In this document: positions 1 through 5,538 of the stretch, piece by piece | How positions within the stretch are numbered: position 1 is the stretch's first letter | How the letters are laid out: every line of letters starts with the position of its first letter | Assembly (NCBI GenBank): GCA_025935515.1 | Contig: JAICVC010000110.1 | Location: forward strand, 1 to 7,292 | Length of the DNA: 7,292 bases | Direction: 5' to 3' | DNA from: Sphingomonas sp. | GTDB lineage: Bacteria; Pseudomonadota; Alphaproteobacteria; Sphingomonadales; Sphingomonadaceae | Notes under the pieces: generated by a model | Told to the model about the DNA's origin: nothing | What the model saw: only the letters and a program-made list of their open reading frames with translations | Databases searched by the model: none | Position numbers and translations under genes: made by a program

Positions 1-186
1 CTCGGCCTCGCGATCGTCAAGAAGATCGTCGAGGAACATATGGGCGAAATCGCCTTCCTCGACCGGCCCGGAGGAGGGACCCACGTCCGCATCTCCTTCG
101 ATATGGCCAAGCTTGCTGCGCTGGCCACGGCCGCGGCCATGCCGGACGGTGACGAAGACAATGCGAAGAGAGATGAGGAAGCCTGA
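1..186 (+). CDS. ntrY: NtrY sensor histidine kinase, C-terminal end (partial)
   Basis: Only the last 61 residues are present; the gene begins upstream of the window. The visible part is the end of a histidine-kinase ATPase domain (HATPase_c). It opens with LGLAIVKKIVEEHMG, the helix after the G1 box, followed by the glycine-rich G2 box PGGGTHVRISF that closes over ATP. A short tail, rich in alanine then in charged residues, ends in DEEA. In the family, NtrY is a membrane-bound kinase that phosphorylates NtrX. The name rests on the next gene, which is a clear NtrX, since the ATPase end alone cannot tell NtrY from NtrB or other kinases. The stop TGA shares its final A with the ntrX ATG, so the two are probably translationally coupled. 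The purine-rich codons of the acidic tail also provide the ntrX ribosome binding site, AGGA at 176-179. Confidence 0.88.
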   Translation, partial: LGLAIVKKIVEEHMGEIAFLDRPGGGTHVRISFDMAKLAALATAAAMPDGDEDNAKRDEEA

Positions 187-1568
187 TGGCGCTCGAAGTG
201 CTGATTGTGGACGATGAAGCGGACATCCGCGATCTCGTGAGCGGAGTGCTCGAGGACGAGGGCTATGCGGTCCGAGTCGCCGCCGATAGCACGCAGACCC
301 TCGACGCGGTCGAGGAGCGACGGCCCTCGATGGTGCTGCTCGACGTCTGGCTGCAAGGCTCGAAGCTCGACGGGCTGCAGCTGCTCCAGGAAATCAAGCG
401 GCGCGATTCGACCATCCCGGTGCTGATGATCTCCGGCCACGGCAATCTCGACACTGCCGTCGCGGCGGTGAGGGAAGGGGCGGTCGACTTCATCGAGAAG
501 CCGTTCGAGGCCGAACGGCTGATCTATCTCGTCGACCGCGCCACCGAGACCGAGCGGCTGCGCCGCGAGAATGAGACGCTTCGGCTCCAGGTCGGGCAGG
601 AGGATCAGCTCCACGGCAATTCGGTCGCGATCAACAGCGTCCGGGCGACGCTGAAGCGGGTCGCGCCGACCGGCAGCCGAGTGCTGATCTCGGGTCCGCC
701 TGGGGTCGGCAAGGAAATCGCCGCGCGGATGATCCACCAGTGGAGCCCGCGCGCCAGGGCGCCCTTTATCGTCCTGTCGGCGGCGATGATGAGCCCGGAG
801 CGGGTCGAGGAGGAATTGTTCGGTAGCGAGGCCGAGGGCGTGGTTCGCCCCGGCCTGCTCGAGCATGCCCACGGCGGCACGCTGTTCCTCGACGAAATCG
901 CCGACATGCCGCTGACCACACAGGCGAAAATCCTGCGGGTGCTGACCGACCAGAGCTATACCCGCGTCGGTGGCCAGCGCCCGGTGAAGGTCGACGTTCG
1001 GGTGCTTTCGGCGACCTCCCGGAACCTGCAGGACGAGATTGCCGCCGGCCGGTTCCGCGAGGACTTGTTCTACCGGCTCAACGTCGTTCCCGTAAGGCTA
1101 CCCTCGCTCCGGGAGCGCCGCGAGGACATTCCCGAGCTCGTCAGCCACTTCCTTGCGCGGTTCGCGGCCGAGCGGCGGCTTGCGGCGCCAGGCATTTCGG
1201 AAGAAGCGATGGCGGCGCTCCAGGCGCACGACTGGCCCGGCAACGTCCGCCAGCTCCGCAACATCATCGAACGGACGCTGATCCTCGCACCGGGCGACCG
1301 CGCCTCCTGCATTGAGGTCGACCTGCTTCCGCCCGAAATCCTCGACAACCAGGGGCCGATGAGCGGCGCCTCCACGACCATGGCGATCATGGGCAGCCCG
1401 CTTCGCGAAGCGCGCGAATCTTTCGAGCGCGAATATCTCAAGATCCAGATCCGCCGCTTTTCCGGCAACATCTCGCGCACCGCGTCGTTCATCGGCATGG
1501 AGCGCTCCGCGTTGCACCGGAAGCTGAAAGCCCTCGGGATCGGCGACAAGAGGGAGGGCGAGGAGTAG
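186..1568 (+). CDS. ntrX: NtrX response regulator, NtrC-family, without a GAFTGA motif
   Basis: A full-length 460-residue cytoplasmic regulator, partner of NtrY, linked in alphaproteobacteria to nitrogen metabolism, redox response and envelope functions. The receiver domain (about 3-120) has acidic pocket D9/D10, phospho-acceptor D53, S83 and K105. The WLQGS stretch after D53 is typical of NtrX rather than NtrC. A short helix (121-136) leads to an AAA+ domain (about 140-375) with Walker A GPPGVGKE (170-177), Walker B TLFLDE (232-237) and the arginine-containing FREDLFYRLNV segment. A Fis-type helix-turn-helix lies at 425-452. The sigma-54 contact loop GAFTGA is absent: between LFG (211-213) and GGTLFLDE there are about 16 residues instead of roughly 21 in enterobacterial NtrC. 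It may therefore work without sigma-54, as reported for some alphaproteobacterial NtrX proteins. The ATG overlaps the ntrY stop by one base, with AGGA six bases upstream. Confidence 0.95.
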   Translation: MALEVLIVDDEADIRDLVSGVLEDEGYAVRVAADSTQTLDAVEERRPSMVLLDVWLQGSKLDGLQLLQEIKRRDSTIPVLMISGHGNLDTAVAAVREGAVDFIEKPFEAERLIYLVDRATETERLRRENETLRLQVGQEDQLHGNSVAINSVRATLKRVAPTGSRVLISGPPGVGKEIAARMIHQWSPRARAPFIVLSAAMMSPERVEEELFGSEAEGVVRPGLLEHAHGGTLFLDEIADMPLTTQAKILRVLTDQSYTRVGGQRPVKVDVRVLSATSRNLQDEIAAGRFREDLFYRLNVVPVRLPSLRERREDIPELVSHFLARFAAERRLAAPGISEEAMAALQAHDWPGNVRQLRNIIERTLILAPGDRASCIEVDLLPPEILDNQGPMSGASTTMAIMGSPLREARESFEREYLKIQIRRFSGNISRTASFIGMERSALHRKLKALGIGDKREGEE

Positions 1569-1579
1569 GAGATCGCGCC

Positions 1580-2083
1580 ATGGCCGCGAAATCGCTGAGC
1601 CTGCAGGATCATTTCCTGAACAGCGTCCGGCGCGCCAAGCTCCCGCTGACCATCTTCCTGGTCAAGGGGGTCAAGCTCCAGGGTGTCGTCACCTGGTTCG
1701 ATGCTTTCTCCTTGTTGCTGCGGCGCGAGGGCGCCGCGCAGCTGGTCTACAAGCATTCGATCTCGACCATCATGCCCGCCGAACCGCCGCCCGACTTCGT
1801 CGCGACCTCGCCGGTCGTCGACGGCGGCAAGGCGGGGTTGCAGGACCTGTTCCTTGCGGCGGCCAGCCGCGACCACGAGCGCATGACATTGTTCCTCGTC
1901 AACGGGGTGATGCTGCAGGGTTCGGTCACGGGCTTCGACCAGTTCAGCCTGATCCTCGAGCGGGCCGGTCAAATCCAGCTCGTCTACAAGCATGCCATCT
2001 CGACCCTGCAGCCGGCCCATCCGCTGAAGCTTGGGGCCGAAACTGGTGTTGACACTGAAGCCGAAGAGGAGACCCAGTCCTGA
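1580..2083 (+). CDS. hfq: RNA chaperone Hfq with two tandem Hfq (Sm-like) domains
   Basis: Hfq brings small regulatory RNAs and mRNAs together on a ring of six Sm-fold domains. This 167-residue protein is more than twice the usual core length because it holds two complete domains, about residues 7-66 and 85-145, joined by an 18-residue proline/glycine-containing linker. Each domain shows the LQDxFL helix, an LVxGVxLQG strand (Sm1) and YKHxIST (Sm2). Domain 1 keeps the basic rim (R17, R18, K20) and the distal-face lysine (K32) but has alanine at 42 where E. coli has Q41. Domain 2 keeps that glutamine (Q121) but has lost most of the rim (S96, R97, D98, H99) and has M111 for the lysine. Both keep Q9/Q88 and the K-H pair. 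Three chains could form a pseudo-hexamer; that is inference. The ATG lies 11 bases after ntrX, with GGAG at 1568-1571. The acidic tail ends EAEEETQS. Confidence 0.95.
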   Translation: MAAKSLSLQDHFLNSVRRAKLPLTIFLVKGVKLQGVVTWFDAFSLLLRREGAAQLVYKHSISTIMPAEPPPDFVATSPVVDGGKAGLQDLFLAAASRDHERMTLFLVNGVMLQGSVTGFDQFSLILERAGQIQLVYKHAISTLQPAHPLKLGAETGVDTEAEEETQS

Positions 2084-2091
2084 GTTCGGTG
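2067..2091 (+). promoter_or_regulatory. hflX ribosome binding site and candidate start codons
   Basis: AGGAGA at 2067-2072 lies inside the acidic tail codons of hfq. In the hflX frame the only plausible starts downstream of an in-frame TGA (2056-2058) are CTG at 2080-2082 and GTG at 2089-2091. The GGAG core lies 8 bases from the CTG, a normal spacing, but 17 bases from the GTG. A CTG start would also overlap the hfq stop as CTGA, like the other four-base overlaps in this window. Initiation at GTG remains possible because CTG is a rare initiator. Confidence 0.5.
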
Positions 2092-3390
2092 TTCGACGGC
2101 AATGGTGCGATCGAGGTCGCCCGCGGCGAGCGCGCGGTCATCGCCGTGCCCGAACTGCCGCGCGAAGCATCGCGCCGGTCCGCCGAGGCGCGAGTCGAGG
2201 AAGCAGAAGGCCTCGCGGGAGCGATCGGCATCGACGTCGTGGCGTCACGGTCGATCCGGGTCCGCACCGTCCGGCCTGCAACCTTGCTCGGAAAGGGCCA
2301 GGTCGAGGAAATCGCCGAAGCCGCGAAAGAGGAGGGTGCCGGGCTCCTGATTGTCGATTCGGCGCTGACGCCGATCCAGCAGAAGAACCTGGAGGATGAA
2401 GTCGGCGCCAAGGTGATCGACCGGACCGGCCTGATCCTCGAAATCTTCGGCGAGCGCGCGGCGACCGCCGAAGGCCAGCTCCAGGTCGAGCTCGCTCATC
2501 TGCAATATCAGTCGGGCCGGCTGGTCCGCAGTTGGACCCACCTCGAGCGCCAGCGCGGCGGCTTCGGCTTCCTCGGCGGCCCAGGCGAGACCCAGATCGA
2601 GGCCGACCGCCGCCTGATCCGCGACCGCATGGCGAAGATCCGCCGCGAGCTCGATCAGGTCAAGCGGACCCGGACGCTGCATCGCGACCGGCGCCAGCGC
2701 GCCCCTTGGCCCGTAGTCGCGTTGGTCGGCTATACCAACGCTGGAAAGTCGACGCTTTTCAATCGGCTGACGGGCGAAGCTGTGTTCGCGGAGAACCTCT
2801 TGTTCGCGACTCTTGACCCGACCATGCGCGACATCCGCCTGCCGGGATTCGACAAGGTCATCCTGTCGGATACCGTCGGCTTCGTGTCCGACCTTCCGAC
2901 CGAGCTCATCGCGGCGTTCCGGGCGACGCTCGAAGAGGTGCGCGAAGCCGATCTGCTCGTCCACGTGCGCAACATGGCGCATCCCGACCGCGAGGCGCAG
3001 CGCGAGGATGTCGACGACGTGCTGAGCTCACTCGGCCTGAGCGAGGAGGGTGCGCCGCCCCGGATCGAGGCCTGGAACAAGGTCGATCTACTCACCGGCG
3101 AAGAGCGCGAACGGTTGTTCGAAGAGGCCAAACGCCGCGAGGACGTGGTGCCGCTCTCTGCCGTGACCGGTGAAGGTCTCGACGCCCTGCGCGCTTGCAC
3201 CGCCGAGAGTCTGAGAAGCGGCGAACAGGTCCATTCGATTCGCCTTCCGGCCAGCGCCGGCGAACGCATCGCCTGGCTTCACTCCCGCGGCGAAATCCTC
3301 GACCAGAAGCTCGAGGAGGACGAGCTCGAGTTGTCGGTTCGGCTGTCGCCGGACAATTGGGCCCGATTTCAGGCGATGGAGTCGGCGTGA
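2089..3390 (+). CDS. hflX: HflX, ribosome-associated GTPase
   Basis: HflX binds the 50S subunit and splits stalled ribosomes, particularly under heat stress. The 433-residue protein has the family order. An N-terminal HflX domain (about 15-190) includes the glycine-rich GGPGETQIEADRR stretch starting near 163 and a basic coiled helix. A GTPase domain follows with G1 GYTNAGKS (214-221), the G2 region FATLDPTMR, G3 DTVGFV (261-266), G4 NKVD (330-333) and G5 SAVTG (357-361). A short C-terminal domain ends the protein. All GTP-binding motifs look intact. The coordinates use the GTG start; initiation at CTG 2080 would add three residues and fits the ribosome binding site better. It sits directly behind hfq, an order also seen in enterobacteria, so the pair is probably co-transcribed. 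Its last 22 bp are shared with the end of mazG on the other strand. Confidence 0.95.
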   Translation: MFDGNGAIEVARGERAVIAVPELPREASRRSAEARVEEAEGLAGAIGIDVVASRSIRVRTVRPATLLGKGQVEEIAEAAKEEGAGLLIVDSALTPIQQKNLEDEVGAKVIDRTGLILEIFGERAATAEGQLQVELAHLQYQSGRLVRSWTHLERQRGGFGFLGGPGETQIEADRRLIRDRMAKIRRELDQVKRTRTLHRDRRQRAPWPVVALVGYTNAGKSTLFNRLTGEAVFAENLLFATLDPTMRDIRLPGFDKVILSDTVGFVSDLPTELIAAFRATLEEVREADLLVHVRNMAHPDREAQREDVDDVLSSLGLSEEGAPPRIEAWNKVDLLTGEERERLFEEAKRREDVVPLSAVTGEGLDALRACTAESLRSGEQVHSIRLPASAGERIAWLHSRGEILDQKLEEDELELSVRLSPDNWARFQAMESA

Positions 3391-4121
3391 GCCTTCTTGG
3401 CCCGCGCCCAAAGGACTTCCTTTTCGTCCAGGGACAGAGTTTCGAAACCGGGTTCCTGTTCGATCGCGCGGAAGCGCTGCTCGAACTTGCGATTGGCTTC
3501 CCGCAGCGCGGTTTCCGGTTCGACGTTAAGATGACGTGCGAGGTTCACCACGGCGAATAGCAGGTCGCCGAGTTCCTCGAGCTTGCGGTCGTGGTCGGTT
3601 TCGGCGTCGAGCTCGGCCAATTCCTCGTCAATCTTGGCGCGAGGGCCTGAAGCATCCGGCCAATCAAATCCGGTGCGGGCTGCACGTCGCTGCAGCTTGG
3701 CGGCCCTTTCGAGCGACGGCAGCGCCAGCGCAACGCCGGCGAGGGCGCTCTTGTCGGGGTTGCCGGCGCGCTCCTCGGCCTTGATCACCTCCCACAGATG
3801 GTGACCGCCATGCTCGGCATCGCCGAAAATGTGCGGATGTCGGCGCTCCATCTTGTCTGAAATCCGGTTGAGGACGTCATCGAGCGTGAACAGGCCGGCT
3901 TCCTCGGCCATGCGGGCGTGGAACACGACCTGGAGCTGAAGATCGCCAAGCTCATCGGCGAGCGCGTCCAGGTCGTTGCGCGCGATCGCGTCGGCGACCT
4001 CATAGGCTTCCTCGATCGTGTACGGCGCAATGGTCTCAAACGTCTGAACCGTGTCCCATTCGCATCCGATCACCGGATCGCGCAGCCGGCGCATGATCTC
4101 GACGAGGCGCTCAAGCGGCAT
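3369..4121 (-). CDS. mazG: MazG nucleoside triphosphate pyrophosphohydrolase
   Basis: MazG hydrolyses (d)NTPs to the monophosphate and pyrophosphate, cleaning the nucleotide pool; in E. coli it also influences (p)ppGpp levels and cell survival during starvation. At 250 residues it is close to the E. coli length and holds both MazG domains. Domain 1 has IEEAYEV (E37, E38, E41) and ELGD (E57 to D60), preceded by the conserved WDTVQTFETIAPYT stretch and followed by RRHPHIFGD and WEVIKAEER. Domain 2 has EELAE (E166, E167, E170) and LEELGDLLFAVVNLARHL (E183 and D186 completing the magnesium site). Both acidic sites look complete. The ATG is the only good start, since an in-frame TAG lies 18 bases upstream. 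It is read towards hflX and overlaps it. In many alphaproteobacteria mazG follows hflX on the same strand, so the inverted orientation is notable. Confidence 0.95.
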   Translation of the reverse strand: MPLERLVEIMRRLRDPVIGCEWDTVQTFETIAPYTIEEAYEVADAIARNDLDALADELGDLQLQVVFHARMAEEAGLFTLDDVLNRISDKMERRHPHIFGDAEHGGHHLWEVIKAEERAGNPDKSALAGVALALPSLERAAKLQRRAARTGFDWPDASGPRAKIDEELAELDAETDHDRKLEELGDLLFAVVNLARHLNVEPETALREANRKFEQRFRAIEQEPGFETLSLDEKEVLWARAKKAHADSIA

Positions 4122-4133
4122 GAGGGGCCCCTC
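4122..4133. repeat. 12-bp perfect palindrome at the mazG start
   Basis: GAGGGGCCCCTC reads the same on both strands and abuts the mazG ATG (4121-4119). On the mRNA its left arm, GAGGGG, is also the best ribosome binding site, six bases from the start codon. Its right arm could fold back on it as a four-base-pair stem with a GGCC loop. Such a small hairpin is a weak structure, so any role in limiting translation is inference. It may equally be a chance feature of GC-rich DNA. Confidence 0.4.
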
Positions 4134-4137
4134 GCTC

Positions 4138-4174
4138 TATGTAACCTGAAAGTATGATAATATGCATTATGTAA
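4138..4174. repeat. AT-rich TATG repeats at 15-bp spacing
   Basis: In the only substantial intergenic gap of the window (4122-4186), TATG occurs at 4138, 4153 and 4168, exactly 15 bp apart, with a further copy at 4161. The outer two are identical over seven bases (TATGTAA at 4138-4144 and 4168-4174), 30 bp or nearly three helical turns apart. The middle copy reads TATGATAA. G+C is about a quarter here, against a strongly GC-rich background. Phased sites of this sort can bind a regulator, but three short copies in AT-rich DNA are weak evidence. Confidence 0.3.
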
Positions 4175-4180
4175 AGTCCA
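4151..4180 (-). promoter_or_regulatory. candidate mazG promoter
   Basis: On the minus strand TGGACT (4180-4175) and CATACT (4156-4151) each match the sigma-70 consensus boxes TTGACA and TATAAT at four of six positions, with an 18-base spacer. A transcript would begin near 4144 and have a short leader of about 22 bases before the mazG ATG. The AT-rich context in an otherwise GC-rich region supports a promoter somewhere in this gap, but the exact boxes are uncertain. Alternatively mazG may simply be read through from the protease gene, which lies 65 bases upstream. Confidence 0.3.
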
Positions 4181-4186
4181 GGGTGA

Positions 4187-4774
4187 TCAGGAGACCAGAA
4201 CCAGCCATCGCCCTTCCACGCTCCACCGGCTCAGAGTCGATAGATAATTCATGCCGAGGACGTTGAGGTCGTCGTTGTCGGCGATCTGAAGCGCGACGTC
4301 ATGCCGAGTGATGGGCCCCACCGTCAGCTCGTCCGCGCGGCCAGTCGCGACGCGGACAACGCCATTGCCGGTGCGGACATATTGATCGCGGTGCGACGAA
4401 ATCTCGATCCCGGCCGATCTTGCAGTGGCGCGGTCGATCGTGGTCGTGGTGGCGCCGCTGTCGACCAGGAACTTGACGTTACGACCGTTGACCTTGGCAT
4501 CGACCCAGAAATGGCCGTCGATCGCCATCGGGATCCGCGTCTCGCGGCCTTCCTGCACGGGCGTGCCGATCGCCTCGGCCTTGAGCCGTTGCGCAACCCA
4601 CCCGAGATTGTCGCGGAATGTGAACAGGACGAAGCCGGCGGCAAAGATCGCCACCCAGGCCAGACCCATCGTGAACAGCTTTGCGGCAGGCTCTCGGCGC
4701 ACGATCAGCGCGCCGAGCACGAGCATCAGTGCCATCAGGATGTAGACGCCGCCCAGCATCAGGTCGTTGGTCAT
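4187..4774 (-). CDS. Membrane-anchored retropepsin-like aspartic protease (TIGR02281-like)
   Basis: A 195-residue protein with two hydrophobic segments, about residues 6-25 and 33-53, then a soluble domain of about 140 residues. The soluble domain shows the single-lobe retropepsin pattern of clan AA: VKFLVDSGATTTTI with catalytic D105, and near the C-terminus LNVLGMNYLSTLSRW, resembling the second conserved strand of the family. A single lobe implies that a homodimer forms the active site. Related alphaproteobacterial proteins include PerP of Caulobacter, which cleaves a polarity factor in the periplasm; the substrate here is unknown. The motif is DSGA where the family model usually has DTGA; serine is tolerated in other retropepsins, so it is probably active. 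The two hydrophobic segments suggest a hairpin anchor, but topology is not settled. The ATG overlaps the preceding gene's stop as ATGA, with GGAG 11 bases upstream. Confidence 0.82.
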   Translation of the reverse strand: MTNDLMLGGVYILMALMLVLGALIVRREPAAKLFTMGLAWVAIFAAGFVLFTFRDNLGWVAQRLKAEAIGTPVQEGRETRIPMAIDGHFWVDAKVNGRNVKFLVDSGATTTTIDRATARSAGIEISSHRDQYVRTGNGVVRVATGRADELTVGPITRHDVALQIADNDDLNVLGMNYLSTLSRWSVEGRWLVLVS

Positions 4775-5538
4775 GGCGAGGCAATCTCCAGACCATCATA
4801 AGCCGGCGCCGCCCAGTCGGGCAGCTCGGCAACGAGTGTACGATAATCGAGACCGTTGCCCATGTGCACAAGATAGACCTGCCCGATGCGCAGGTCCCGC
4901 GCCGCGCTCAACACTCCCTCGAGATGCATGTGGGTGGGATGCGGCTGCCGCGTCAGGCAGTCGGCAATCCAGATATTGAGGCCTTCATAAAGCGCCGCCA
5001 TGTTGGCGCTCAACTCGCTGAAATCCACGGCATAACCGATCGAAAAGCCGCTTTCGTCAAACCGCAGTCCGAGCGAGGTCGGTCCGCCGTGAGGCTGGTC
5101 GACGAAGCGCACGCGCGCATTGCCGAAGCGAAGCTCCTCCCCCAGTTCGCGCGCCTCCGCGATCGGCCGATAGAAATCCGATCGCTCAAACGCGTAGGCG
5201 AAGCGCAGCTTGAGCTCGTCGAGGACGGCTCCCCGCGCATGGATCGGAACCGGTCCACCGATCGCCTGGGACACCGGCCGAAGCTCATCGATGCCGTGGC
5301 AATGGTCGCCATGCGCGTGAGTGACGACGACCCCATCGAGCCTGCCGACCTCGGCGGCGAGCAATTGCTGGCGAAGGTCGGGCCCGCAATCGACCAGCAT
5401 GCGCTCGCCGGCGCTCTCGACCAGGATCGAAGTCCTGAGGCGTGCATTGCGCGGCTCGTTCGAGTCGCACTGGCCCCATTCGTTGCCGATCTTCGGGACG
5501 CCGGTCGACGTCCCGCAGCCCAGGATCCGGACTTTCAA
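4771..5538 (-). CDS. Metallo-beta-lactamase-fold hydrolase, PhnP-like
   Basis: A 255-residue cytoplasmic metallohydrolase of the metallo-beta-lactamase superfamily, in the branch that includes the cyclic-phosphate phosphodiesterase PhnP. It opens with MKVRILGCGTSTGVP, a PhnP-like first strand. The binuclear metal site is THAHGDH (H74, H76, D78, H79), H150 in the DQPHGGPTSLG stretch, D172 in YAVDFSEL, and H225 in LVHMGNGLDY. The extra cysteine cluster that binds a structural zinc in E. coli PhnP is not retained; only C24 remains in that region. No phosphonate genes are nearby, so a phn role is unlikely, and the substrate is unknown; a small phosphodiester is a guess from the family. The start is TTG, set by the TTGA overlap with tatD and by AAGGGAA just upstream. 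The gene ends in an ATGA overlap with the protease gene. Confidence 0.88.
   Translation of the reverse strand: MKVRILGCGTSTGVPKIGNEWGQCDSNEPRNARLRTSILVESAGERMLVDCGPDLRQQLLAAEVGRLDGVVVTHAHGDHCHGIDELRPVSQAIGGPVPIHARGAVLDELKLRFAYAFERSDFYRPIAEARELGEELRFGNARVRFVDQPHGGPTSLGLRFDESGFSIGYAVDFSELSANMAALYEGLNIWIADCLTRQPHPTHMHLEGVLSAARDLRIGQVYLVHMGNGLDYRTLVAELPDWAAPAYDGLEIASP

Noticed and set aside
1742..2007. Similar DNA at about 1742-1770 and 1979-2007 suggesting a repeat element
   Set aside because: Both segments encode the conserved YKHxIST motif of the two Hfq domains, so the similarity is explained by domain duplication.
1070..2020. 316-codon open frame on the minus strand opposite ntrX and hfq
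   Set aside because: It lies antisense to two well-recognised genes, crosses their junction, matches no family I know and has the arginine/alanine-rich composition of a GC-rich shadow frame.
2245..2982. 245-codon minus-strand open frame opposite hflX
   Set aside because: It is fully antisense to conserved HflX sequence and shows no recognisable domain; long antisense frames are expected in GC-rich coding DNA.
3397..3411. TTGG...CCAA inverted repeat just past the hflX stop, as a possible terminator
   Set aside because: The stem is only four base pairs, no U-run follows, and it lies inside mazG coding sequence.
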